A stretch of 7,370 nucleotides of DNA. Source: CAYXTC01 sp964468405. GTDB lineage: Bacteria > Patescibacteriota > Minisyncoccia > Minisyncoccales > GWA2-38-27. The stretch covers positions 1 through 7,370 of the forward strand of contig CAYXTC010000025.1 of assembly GCA_964468405.1 (NCBI GenBank), written 5' to 3'. Position 1 is the stretch's first letter; each line of letters starts with the position of its first letter. A program made the position numbers and the translations under genes. Under the pieces are notes generated by a model that made no database searches, was not told where the DNA came from, and worked only from the letters and a program-made list of their open reading frames with translations. Positions 1-6,191 of the stretch are shown piece after piece.

Positions 1-9
1 GGGGCGGAC

Positions 10-82
10 TGGAGCCGGCCGGATTTGAACCGACGACCTTCCCGGTGCGACTGGGACGCTCTTCCTGCTGAGCTACGGCCCC
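10..82 (-). tRNA. tRNA-Ala (anticodon CGC)
   Basis: Read on the minus strand, the 73 bases fold as a complete cloverleaf: acceptor GGGGCCG/CGGCTCC, D stem GCTC/GAGC, anticodon stem TCCCA/CGGGA, T stem GTCGG/CCGGC with loop TTCAAAT, discriminator A at position 10. The anticodon CGC (49-47) reads the alanine codon GCG. The G3-U70 wobble pair (positions 80 and 13), the classic identity element for alanyl-tRNA synthetase, is present, which confirms Ala. The CCA end is not encoded (A73 is followed by GTC), so a CCA-adding enzyme is needed. Two oddities are an A31-C39 mismatch at the base of the anticodon stem and a potential G32-C38 pair in the loop. Confidence 0.96.
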
Positions 83-111
83 GATTTTAAGTTATCAAAC
101 AACTAAGAAAA

Positions 112-140
112 AACTTATCATTTAATTTGTTCAATGTCAA
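112..140 (-). promoter_or_regulatory. candidate promoter of tRNA-Ala
   Basis: A perfect -35 box TTGACA (140-135) is followed after 17 bases by TAAGTT (117-112), preceded by TGA, which gives an extended -10 feature. The -10 itself matches TATAAT at only three of six positions. A start near 105 would leave a 5' leader of about 23 bases before the mature tRNA at 82. The site overlaps the end of the possible 37-codon ORF at 118-231. It is supported by motif and position only. Confidence 0.45.
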
Positions 141-231
141 CTATTCCTTCTCTTCCCAAATCCCCTCTTGCTTTCTGTCTTATAAGCCAAATTGAAGTTT
201 GTCCCCTATCCCAATTCCTTTCTTCTGACAT
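118..231 (-). CDS. possible 37-aa small protein overlapping the DUF192 gene
   Basis: An ATG at 231-229 opens a 37-codon frame that ends with TGA at 120-118. It starts within the last 52 bases of the DUF192 gene in another frame and runs on into the gap before the tRNA. Upstream of the ATG is AGGGGAGGAAT (242-232), one of the best purine-rich ribosome-binding matches in the window, although GGAGG lies only 3 bases from the ATG. The product starts MSEERNW, has a core WLIRQKARGDLGREG and ends in DIEQIK. It is charged and soluble-looking, with two Trp and no Cys or membrane segment. I do not recognise a family. The reading is plausible because the ribosome-binding match sits before a frame that continues well past the upstream gene. 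It could still be chance, since short open frames are common. It would be translated from the clpB operon mRNA. Confidence 0.4.
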   Translation of the reverse strand: MSEERNWDRGQTSIWLIRQKARGDLGREGIVDIEQIK

Positions 232-611
232 ATTCCTCCCCTAACTTCTAAAACATATTTTGCCTTCTCGCCAGGGGAAATCTTAGGACAATCCCTCTGA
301 CAAGGTTGAGCATTTTCTTTAATGAAAACAACTTCTCTATCTTTATTTACCCAGATAATATCCAAGGGAAAAGACACCCCCTTCATCCAGAAAGATCTTT
401 CTTTTTCTTCAGAATAAATAAAAAGCATACCCTCCTTCTCGGACAGGCTTTCTTTATTTTTCAACCCCTGGAGCCTCTCTTCTTTGGTGCTTGCTATTTC
501 TACATTAAAGCAATTTTCTTCGAAACAGACAGTTTGGTTTTTCTCTTTCATGATAATTATGCCGCCTAAAACTATAACAGAAAGGACAGCAATAAGAATC
601 CACCGAATCAT
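180..611 (-). CDS. DUF192 family protein, N-terminally membrane-anchored
   Basis: The 143-residue protein begins with a hydrophobic segment (about residues 4-20, flanked by R3 and K22), a signal or membrane anchor that places the rest outside the membrane. Residues 37-137 fit the DUF192 (COG1430) pattern: VEIASTKEERLQGL (37-50), GMLF (61-64), FWMKGVSFPLDIIWV (74-88), YVLEVRGG (119-126) and GIGIGD (132-137). The family has a compact beta-rich fold, is often exported, and has no established biochemical activity, so no reaction is assigned. Cysteines at 29, 34, 104, 108 and 128 could form disulfides outside the cell. The start ATG lies 2 bases after the stop of the upstream pseudoprotease gene without a clear Shine-Dalgarno sequence, which suggests translational coupling. 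It is the third gene of the clpB operon. No terminator is visible between its stop and the tRNA. Confidence 0.9.
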   Translation of the reverse strand: MIRWILIAVLSVIVLGGIIIMKEKNQTVCFEENCFNVEIASTKEERLQGLKNKESLSEKEGMLFIYSEEKERSFWMKGVSFPLDIIWVNKDREVVFIKENAQPCQRDCPKISPGEKAKYVLEVRGGICQKKGIGIGDKLQFGL

Positions 612-613
612 AT

Positions 614-1330
614 TTAAAATCCAGTAAATTCTTTAATTTCTTTTATGGAAAGGGCTTTTAGGCTCCCCTTGCCGTTGGAAAGAGTTATGCCCACTAATCC
701 TCCTTTAATGTTAAAAAGCGGGCTTCCTTTCACTGACTCTTCTTCTTGGATGCTGGTCTGGACAATCTTTTCCCCGTAATTTTTAATGATCCCTTCGTTA
801 ACTAGCCTCTCATATCCTTTTTCTAAAACCACATTGGCTATAAAGAAAACTCTCTGGCCGAATCTCAAACTCCCGAACTCTGCAAACTTAACCGGAGCCA
901 GATCGTCTCTCTCCAGTTTTATCAGGGCTAGATTATTATCTGAATCCTTCTTTAAAATCTGATAAGCAGATTTTTCTTTCTCTACCGAAAAAGAAAAGTT
1001 TCCTCCGGCAGGAACTAATTCTGCAAGAGTCACCACAAGGCCGTCTGCTGTTACCACTACCCCAGAGCCCCGGAGTTTTGACCCCAAACCGCTAACACTC
1101 TCTACCGCTACAAGGCTTTTTTCCACTTCAGGCACTACCTGCTGCAGGGCCTCATTTTCTTGGATAATAATTTCTTTTTGCTCAACCACCTCTACGGGTC
1201 TCTGCTCAAGCCTGTATTCATAAAAAAGAGGCCTTTCAATGAAATAAGGCCAAAGGATTTGGTCTGCGAAAATACCGCCTGCTACACCAAAGATGAAGAC
1301 GGCAACAATTTTTGCTAAATTTCTAAGCAT
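614..1330 (-). CDS. membrane-anchored trypsin-like pseudoprotease (inactive HtrA/S1C relative)
   Basis: The 238-residue protein has one N-terminal hydrophobic segment (about 7-27), a charged Glu-rich linker (about 43-70) and a trypsin-like fold domain (about 72-230). Alignment by eye to the active HtrA encoded at 6364-7370 places its GSG at 88-90, DNNLALIKL at 131-139 and KGSPLFN at 201-207. All three catalytic positions have changed: the His of TNKHVV is E104, the Asp of FKDLS is N133, and the Ser of GNSGG is K201. No PDZ domain follows. It therefore probably does not cleave peptides and may bind or scaffold proteins at the outer face of the membrane. The ATG is 3 bases after the clpB stop and its own stop is 2 bases before the DUF192 start, so the three genes form an operon. 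The reading frame is intact, which argues for a maintained protein and not a decaying gene. Family confidence is high; the function is unknown. Confidence 0.85.
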   Translation of the reverse strand: MLRNLAKIVAVFIFGVAGGIFADQILWPYFIERPLFYEYRLEQRPVEVVEQKEIIIQENEALQQVVPEVEKSLVAVESVSGLGSKLRGSGVVVTADGLVVTLAELVPAGGNFSFSVEKEKSAYQILKKDSDNNLALIKLERDDLAPVKFAEFGSLRFGQRVFFIANVVLEKGYERLVNEGIIKNYGEKIVQTSIQEEESVKGSPLFNIKGGLVGITLSNGKGSLKALSIKEIKEFTGF

Positions 1331-1333
1331 TAT

Positions 1334-4021
1334 TTAAGATTTGGATCCAATCTTCTTCTTTTTCACCTCGCGAGGCGCCTTAACCATAATTTGCTTGCCC
1401 TCCGCTTCTACATTAACTTGGTCTTTTTCTTTGATAAGACCTGCTACCATTTTCAAAGATAAAGGGTTAAGCACCCTCTTCTGGATAACCCTTTTTAAAG
1501 GCCTGGCCCCCAGATTAGGATCGTATCCCAACTCTGCGAGAAGCTTTTTGGCTTTTTCTGAAACTTTTATCTTAATATTCTTCTTGGCTAAGCGATTGGC
1601 TACTTTATCAAGTTCTAAATCCACTATTTTCTTAATCTCCTTTCTGCTAAGATAATCAAAGATAATGGTTTCGTCTATCCTGTTGATAAACTCGGGTCTA
1701 AACTTTTCTTTAAGCGAATCCATCACCTTTTCTCTAAGATTCTCTCTCTGCTCTTCTTTTTCTCTGGCAAAACCAAGAGAGCTCATTTCTGCAATATATT
1801 CTGAGCCGATGTTGGAAGTCATAATCAAAATAGTGTTTTTGAAAGAAGCCACTCTTCCTTTAGCGTCTGTCAATCTTCCGTCTTCTAGGATCTGCAGGAG
1901 AATATTGAAAACTTCAGGGTGCGCCTTTTCTATTTCATCAAACAAGATAACACTATAGGGTCTCCTTCTGACCTTGTCTGTTAACTGGCCTCCTTCTTCG
2001 TGGCCCACATAACCCGGAGGAGAACCGATTATTCTAGAAACCGTGTGTTTTTCCATATACTCTGACATATCAAGACGGATCATTGCATTTTCGTCATTAA
2101 ACAGGAAGGCAGCCAGGGCTCTGGCTGTTTCTGTTTTCCCTACTCCTGTGGGGCCTAAGAAGATAAAAGAGCCCAAGGGCCTGTCTTCTTCTGATATCCC
2201 GGCTCTTGATCTGCGAATAGCGTTGGATATGGCCTCTATGGCCTGACTTTGACCTACCACCCTTTTGCTGATAATATTCTCCATCTTCTCCAGTTTTTTG
2301 GCCTCCTCTTCAATGAGGCGGGTGACAGGAATGCCTGTCCAGCGGGAAACAATTTTAGCAATATCTTCCTCTTCCACTTCCTCTTTAAGAACTCTTCTGT
2401 TTTTTTGAATCCTAGCCAACTTCTTTTCTGCTTTCCTAACCTCTTTCAGTAATTCCGGGATCTTCCCGTATTTAATTTCTGCTACCCTCTGGAGGTTGGC
2501 TTCGCGCTGGGCAATCTCAGCCTGAAAGTTAAGATTGTCTATTTCTTTTTTAGTATCTTTAATCTTTTGAATAAGTTCTTTTTCATTCTTCCATTTCATC
2601 TCAAAGGCTCTGGCTTTTTCTTTAAGATCTGCCAAAGAACGCTTAATGGCTGTTAATCTTTTCTTCTGCCCCTCTTCTTTTTTAAGGGCCTCTTTTTCTA
2701 TTTCCAGTTTCTGGATCTCTCTTTTTAACTCATCAAACTCAGTAGGCTCTGACTCTATCTCCAGCCTCAAAGCAGACATTGCTTCGTCAACAAGATCTAC
2801 TGCTTTATCGGGCATAAATCTGTCAGTTATATATCTGGATGCCAGCTCCGCAGCAGAAACAAGGGCTGCATCTTTTATTTTAAGCCCGTGATGAACCTCG
2901 TATTTTTCTTTAATGCCCCGAAGGATAGAAATAGTATCTTCCACAGAGGGTTCTTTAACATAAACCGGCTGAAATCTTCTCTCTAGGGCGGCATCTTTTT
3001 CAATGTATTTTTGATATTCTTTCAGGGTAGTGGCGCCAATGGCCTTAAGTTCTCCCCTGGCTAGGGCGGGCTTTAAAAGGTTGGAGGCGTCAATGGCGCC
3101 TTCTGCCCCTCCTGCCCCCACGAGGGTGTGAAGTTCGTCAATAAAGAGAACATAATTACCGTCTGCTTTTTTTAGTTCCCTTAAAAGAGCTTTTACTCTT
3201 TCTTCAAACTCTCCTCTATATTTAGTGCCTGCTACCAAAGTCCCCAAATCCAGCCTTATAAGATCTTTGTCTTTTAGGCTTTCTGGAACATCTCCTTTTG
3301 CTATCCTGCTGGCCAACCCCTCAACAATAGCAGTCTTTCCTACTCCCGCCTCGCCGATAAGTACCGGGTTGTTCTTGGTCCTCCGGGAAAGCACCTCCAT
3401 CAACCTTCTTATCTCGTTTTCCCTACCGATAACAGGGTCCAACTTTCCTTTGCGGGCAGAGTCTGTAAGGTTGGTTGTATATTTCTCAATAACCTGATAT
3501 TTAGACTCGGGATTAGGATCTGTGATTCTCTCCCCTCCCCTTATCTCATCCAAGACCTTAGTGGCCGAGATATAGTCCAATTTGTCGCTTTCTGCGCCGT
3601 TAACACCTCCTTCTGCTTTCAAAAAAGAAGCCTTTTCCATAATTTCTTTCGCCTTGCTCTCAACTGAAAGAAGGGCTAAAAACAGATGCTCCACAGAGAT
3701 AAAGTCATCATTCATCTTCATAGACTCTTGCCCTGCTTTTTCAATAACTTTGGCCATATCCTGGGTAAGGTAAAACTGGCCGAAGGGCTGTGAGCCGGAG
3801 GAGGCGGACAGATTGTTTAAAGCACTTCCTGCCTTCTTTTCCAGTTGCGCTACATCCACCCCCATTTTCTTAAGCAAACTCAAAACCACGCTACCTTCCT
3901 GAGAAAAAAGCGAAAGTAAAAGATGAAGCGTATCAATCTGCTGCTGCCCTCTGGCTTGAGCTACAGACTGAGCATTTATAATTGCTTGTTGAGCTTTGTG
4001 AGTAAAATTTGCACCATTCAT
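1334..4021 (-). CDS. clpB: ATP-dependent protein disaggregase ClpB (Hsp100), with ClpC-like loop
   Basis: This 895-residue Hsp100 ATPase acts as a hexamer that threads aggregated proteins through its pore. The Clp N-domain covers about 1-150. AAA domain 1 has Walker A GEAGVGKT (223-230), pore loop KYRG (267-270), Walker B VLFIDE (291-296) and arginine fingers R348/R349. A full-length coiled-coil middle domain covers about 412-540, including KYGKIPELLKEV, as in ClpB and longer than in ClpC. AAA domain 2 has Walker A GPTGVGKT (623-630), pore loop GYVG (670-673), Walker B VILFDE (691-696), sensor 1 TSN (735-737) and sensor 2 GAR (838-840). After sensor 1 there is a longer loop with L-G-F (749-751), at the place where ClpC contacts ClpP. 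The C-terminus is an unusual Lys-rich tail. It is the first gene of an operon with the pseudoprotease and DUF192 genes, has its own candidate promoter at 4065-4093, and shows no obvious Shine-Dalgarno sequence. The start MNGANFTHKAQ matches typical ClpB N-termini. Confidence 0.95.
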   Translation of the reverse strand: MNGANFTHKAQQAIINAQSVAQARGQQQIDTLHLLLSLFSQEGSVVLSLLKKMGVDVAQLEKKAGSALNNLSASSGSQPFGQFYLTQDMAKVIEKAGQESMKMNDDFISVEHLFLALLSVESKAKEIMEKASFLKAEGGVNGAESDKLDYISATKVLDEIRGGERITDPNPESKYQVIEKYTTNLTDSARKGKLDPVIGRENEIRRLMEVLSRRTKNNPVLIGEAGVGKTAIVEGLASRIAKGDVPESLKDKDLIRLDLGTLVAGTKYRGEFEERVKALLRELKKADGNYVLFIDELHTLVGAGGAEGAIDASNLLKPALARGELKAIGATTLKEYQKYIEKDAALERRFQPVYVKEPSVEDTISILRGIKEKYEVHHGLKIKDAALVSAAELASRYITDRFMPDKAVDLVDEAMSALRLEIESEPTEFDELKREIQKLEIEKEALKKEEGQKKRLTAIKRSLADLKEKARAFEMKWKNEKELIQKIKDTKKEIDNLNFQAEIAQREANLQRVAEIKYGKIPELLKEVRKAEKKLARIQKNRRVLKEEVEEEDIAKIVSRWTGIPVTRLIEEEAKKLEKMENIISKRVVGQSQAIEAISNAIRRSRAGISEEDRPLGSFIFLGPTGVGKTETARALAAFLFNDENAMIRLDMSEYMEKHTVSRIIGSPPGYVGHEEGGQLTDKVRRRPYSVILFDEIEKAHPEVFNILLQILEDGRLTDAKGRVASFKNTILIMTSNIGSEYIAEMSSLGFAREKEEQRENLREKVMDSLKEKFRPEFINRIDETIIFDYLSRKEIKKIVDLELDKVANRLAKKNIKIKVSEKAKKLLAELGYDPNLGARPLKRVIQKRVLNPLSLKMVAGLIKEKDQVNVEAEGKQIMVKAPREVKKKKIGSKS

Positions 4022-4032
4022 AATTCAAAAGC

Positions 4033-4047
4033 GCAGGCATGACCTGC
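4033..4047 (-). promoter_or_regulatory. inverted repeat in the clpB 5' untranslated region
   Basis: GCAGG-TCATG-CCTGC is a perfect 5-bp inverted repeat with a 5-base centre, ending 11 bases before the clpB ATG. It would lie inside the mRNA made from the candidate promoter at 4065-4093. It could be an operator for a heat-shock repressor or an RNA hairpin affecting translation initiation. It does not match the CIRCE, CtsR or HAIR consensus sites I know. It is short, so chance is a real alternative. Confidence 0.35.
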
Positions 4048-4064
4048 CGTTTATTTTCTCTTTT

Positions 4065-4093
4065 TTTTTAACATAATCCCACTTAAAAATCAA
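4065..4093 (-). promoter_or_regulatory. candidate promoter of the clpB operon
   Basis: TTGATT (4093-4088) and TAAAAA (4070-4065) are separated by 17 bases, with TGT directly before the -10 (extended -10 type). Each box matches consensus at four of six positions. A start near 4058 gives a 5' untranslated region of about 37 bases. The location just downstream of the sigma-gene terminator supports it, because clpB needs its own promoter there. Confidence 0.45.
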
Positions 4094-4097
4094 CAGT

Positions 4098-4127
4098 AAA
4101 AAGCGGTCCTTTTTAAAAGACCGCTTT
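4098..4127 (-). terminator. intrinsic terminator of the sigma factor gene
   Basis: On the minus strand AAAGCGGTC (4127-4119) pairs perfectly with GACCGCTTT (4108-4100) around a 10-base loop, followed by a run of T ending at 4098. The upstream arm overlaps two bases of the sigma gene's TAA stop (4128-4126). The T run is short (five including the stem end), so strength may be moderate. It separates the sigma gene from the clpB operon. Confidence 0.8.
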
Positions 4128-5046
4128 ATTTCTCGTACAAAAGATCGGGATTTGCTAAAAGGATTTTTCTTAACTTTTCAAGGGCTTTTTTTTCTAACTG
4201 ACATATCCTCTGATGGCTCAACCCCATCCTTCCGGCTATTCTTTCTAAAGACTCTCCTTTCCGAGGGCCCCGAAAAGAGAAGCCATAACGATAAAAAATA
4301 ACCATTATCTCTGATTGGGAAAGATTATATCTTTTACCCCCCTCCACGACACTTCTTAAGAACCAAAGGTAACCGGCGGAGCCATTTCCTCCTCGCTGGC
4401 GATCTATGACTTCAGACAGCATCTCCAGTGTAGCAGGCTCAACCTGTAAACCCTTTGAGGCTTCACGCTCTGCTTTTGCTATTTCCCGATAAGCAGAAAG
4501 ATAGAAATAAGTAGAGAACTTTCTTTTTCTGGAAACATCAAATTTTTCAATACACCTTAGCAAAACAAGGTTTCCGAGAGAAACCCGCTCTGAAAAACTA
4601 AGGCGCGAAGGATAAAGACCCTTGGCTCGGGCGATAACCATAGGCAGATTGGCCCCGATAATATCCAGGCGCACTTTTTGTGCCCGCTGAAACCACAAAA
4701 CCATTTGCTTGGCTCTTTTTCCGGAAACTCCTTTGGCCTGTGTTTCAATCAGTCGAGATAATCGATAACGCGCGTAATTATAGCGAAGGAATAAGATTTG
4801 CTCTTTTCGCCGACTCAAGGGCCCCCTCTGGCGACCCTTAATCTGACCGATGTTCTCTTCTTCTATTGCAGGATAAAAACCTTTCCAAATAGGTATTTCT
4901 ATTGTTTCCGCTCTCTCTCCAAAAAGATCCTGTTCGGTCGAAGGATCCTTAAAACTGGGGTGGTCTACAAAAGAAACGCTTTTTGGTATCTTGCAATAAA
5001 TCGCCACTTCATCTGAAGAAAGCTGAGACAAAATCCGTTTATGCAT
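4126..5046 (-). CDS. divergent sigma-70 family RNA polymerase sigma factor
   Basis: The 306-residue protein resembles sigma-70 factors in parts. Residues 78-100 (LSRRKEQILF, then N-Y-A-R-Y-R-L) look like the segment leading into region 2. Residues 133-189 carry region 2: ANLPMVIARAKGL, then GNLVLLRCIEKFD and KFSTYFY. Residues 243-296 form region 4, with the helix-turn-helix at about 264-290 (ESLERIAGRMGLSHQRICQLEKKA given here as E265 to A288). Region 3 is not recognisable; a Gly-rich linker (218-224) lies between. Aligned to E. coli RpoD, the melting tryptophans W433/W434 correspond to L183/S184 and the -10 contacts Q437/T440 to R187/A190, so promoter recognition is probably unusual. The first 75 residues match nothing I recognise. 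The ATG has a good Shine-Dalgarno sequence (AAAGGAAG about 6 bases upstream). The gene is monocistronic between its own promoter and terminator. Being sigma-70-like is fairly sure; its regulon is unknown. Confidence 0.8.
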   Translation of the reverse strand: MHKRILSQLSSDEVAIYCKIPKSVSFVDHPSFKDPSTEQDLFGERAETIEIPIWKGFYPAIEEENIGQIKGRQRGPLSRRKEQILFLRYNYARYRLSRLIETQAKGVSGKRAKQMVLWFQRAQKVRLDIIGANLPMVIARAKGLYPSRLSFSERVSLGNLVLLRCIEKFDVSRKRKFSTYFYLSAYREIAKAEREASKGLQVEPATLEMLSEVIDRQRGGNGSAGYLWFLRSVVEGGKRYNLSQSEIMVIFYRYGFSFRGPRKGESLERIAGRMGLSHQRICQLEKKALEKLRKILLANPDLLYEK

Positions 5047-5091
5047 TTTCTTCTTCCTTTCTTTTGTTGAAAAAGAACTACGAATCGTTGT

Positions 5092-5120
5092 ATTCTAACT
5101 CCCTTGGACGAAAAAGGCAA
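5092..5120 (-). promoter_or_regulatory. promoter of the sigma factor gene
   Basis: TTGCCT (5120-5115) and TAGAAT (5097-5092) are separated by exactly 17 bases; the -10 matches TATAAT at five of six positions. A start near 5085 gives a 5' untranslated region of about 40 bases with the Shine-Dalgarno sequence AAAGGAAG. A small palindrome ACGA-T-TCGT (5088-5080) lies at the expected start point. It is the best promoter in the window by consensus and sits just after the terminator of the preceding gene. Confidence 0.7.
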
Positions 5121-5121
5121 G

Positions 5122-5150
5122 AAAAAACGGCCTGATTATCAGGCCGTTTT
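5122..5150 (-). terminator. intrinsic terminator of the DAHP synthase gene
   Basis: On the minus strand AAAACGGCCTGA (5150-5139) pairs perfectly with TCAGGCCGTTTT (5135-5124) around a 3-base loop, followed by six T in total (5127-5122). It begins 6 bases after the DAHP synthase stop. The flanking A run means it could also work in the opposite direction, but no plus-strand gene needs it. Confidence 0.92.
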
Positions 5151-5156
5151 ATTAAC

Positions 5157-6161
5157 TTAAAGATCCTGGGAGATGCAGTTTATCTCCCCGACAAGACGTG
5201 AGAAGTCAGAAAAAGTGAGAGACTGCGCTCCATCAGAAAACGCCCTAACAGGATCTGGGTGAATTTCCACCAAAATCCCGTCTGCGCCAGCTGCAATGCC
5301 CGCTTTTGCTAAACTAGGCACATATTCGAAGTAGCCGGCTGCGTGGCTTGGATCCACAATCACAGGCAAGTGGCTGAGCCTTTTGACAACAGGCACGGCC
5401 CCGATGTCCAGAGTAAAGCGAGTATAATTCCCAAAAGTCCTGATCCCTCTTTCGCAGAGGATAACTTCGCTCTTTCCTCCTCTGAGCAAATAATCAGCAG
5501 CAGTGAGCCACTCTTCAATAGTGGAAGCCAGCCCCCTTTTCAGGAGAACGGGCTTCTCCTGGTCTCCTGCTCTTTCTAAGAGCTTAAAATTCTGCATATT
5601 CCGCGAGCCGATCTGGAGAATATCAGCATATTCTGAGACCAACTCCACGTCCTCGGGAGAGACAACCTCGGTTACAACGGCCAGACCAGTCTGCTCGCGT
5701 GCCTCTGCTAAAAGTTCCAATCCTTCTTCTCCCAGCCCTTGAAAGGAAAAGGGAGAAGAGCGCGGCTTAAAAGCACCTCCTCTTAAGACCTCTCCGCCGA
5801 GCTCTTTGACGATCTCGGCGCAGGAAATAATCTGGTCTCTGTCTTCCACGGCGCAAGGACCTGCCATTATTATAGGCCCCCCGCCGCCGATTACTGCGTC
5901 TTTTGCCTTAACCAGAGTGTCTTCATGGTGAAATCTGCGAGAAGCCAACTTAAACGGTTTCTCAATTCGCAAAACCTTTTCCACACCAGACATACGCTCG
6001 AATATCTGAGTATCTGTCTGGCCGGTATTGCTTCCCAAGACAGCAATAACGGTTCGTTCCCGACCCGGGTTCTGCTGGGCCTCAAAGCCCTTCTCCCGAA
6101 TAAGATCGCAGACGGCCTGAATCTGCTCTCCTGTCACGTCCTGTCCCATCTCGATAATCAT
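5157..6161 (-). CDS. aroF: 3-deoxy-7-phosphoheptulonate (DAHP) synthase, type I-beta with N-terminal regulatory domain
   Basis: The 334-residue enzyme condenses phosphoenolpyruvate with erythrose 4-phosphate to DAHP, the committed first step of the shikimate pathway to Phe, Tyr and Trp. Residues 1-70 form the ferredoxin-like (ACT-type) domain of Thermotoga-type enzymes, which carries feedback inhibition by Tyr/Phe in that family. The TIM barrel holds GPC (101-103), RGGAFKPRSSPFSFQG (127-142), KRG (208-210), ERGIRTF (237-243) and DPSHAAG (270-276). Metal ligands C103, H273, E299 and D310 are all present, each one residue later than in the Thermotoga maritima enzyme, so it should be active. The start is fixed by AAGGAG (6173-6168), 6 bases before the ATG. 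No other aromatic-pathway gene is in the window. Expression is apparently controlled by a leader-peptide attenuator directly upstream (6192-6320). Hand counts of five 60-base lines average about 52% G+C, higher than in several neighbouring lines. Confidence 0.96.
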   Translation of the reverse strand: MIIEMGQDVTGEQIQAVCDLIREKGFEAQQNPGRERTVIAVLGSNTGQTDTQIFERMSGVEKVLRIEKPFKLASRRFHHEDTLVKAKDAVIGGGGPIIMAGPCAVEDRDQIISCAEIVKELGGEVLRGGAFKPRSSPFSFQGLGEEGLELLAEAREQTGLAVVTEVVSPEDVELVSEYADILQIGSRNMQNFKLLERAGDQEKPVLLKRGLASTIEEWLTAADYLLRGGKSEVILCERGIRTFGNYTRFTLDIGAVPVVKRLSHLPVIVDPSHAAGYFEYVPSLAKAGIAAGADGILVEIHPDPVRAFSDGAQSLTFSDFSRLVGEINCISQDL

Positions 6162-6167
6162 TCTTTT

Positions 6168-6173
6168 CTCCTT
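6168..6173 (-). promoter_or_regulatory. ribosome-binding site of the DAHP synthase gene
   Basis: AAGGAG lies 6 bases before the ATG at 6161-6159, a near-perfect Shine-Dalgarno sequence. It lies beyond the attenuator terminator, so it is made only on read-through transcripts. No pairing between it and the leader hairpins is evident, so control appears transcriptional and not by blocking this site. Confidence 0.85.
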
Positions 6174-6191
6174 ACCTAGTTTTCAAAGAAC

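Noticed and set aside
306..569. Plus-strand 87-codon ORF opposite the DUF192 gene
   Set aside because: It is the antisense shadow of a gene with clear family motifs; its Phe-rich composition comes from complementing Lys/Glu codons, and it has no ribosome-binding site.
614..1330. Calling the trypsin-like gene a pseudogene
   Set aside because: The frame is intact from a tightly coupled start to stop, with a preserved anchor and fold; only catalytic residues are changed.
1341..3773. Several plus-strand ORFs of 60-104 codons opposite clpB
   Set aside because: The minus-strand ClpB frame is continuous with every Hsp100 motif, so these are shadows with Ser/Leu-rich low-information translations.
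1334..4021. Naming the Hsp100 gene clpC because of the L-G-F loop
   Set aside because: The full-length coiled-coil middle domain and the KYGKIPELLKEV segment are ClpB features; the loop alone is not enough to rename it.
4557..4748. 63-codon minus-strand ORF inside the sigma factor gene in another frame
   Set aside because: It lies wholly within the conserved region of the sigma gene and has no separate start signal or recognisable motif.
5080..5088. Palindrome ACGA-T-TCGT at the sigma gene start point as an operator
   Set aside because: Four-base arms are expected often by chance and no matching second site was found.
5343..6179. Plus-strand and alternate-frame ORFs over the DAHP synthase gene
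   Set aside because: The DAHP synthase frame has all metal and substrate motifs; these frames are shadows favoured by the higher G+C of the gene.
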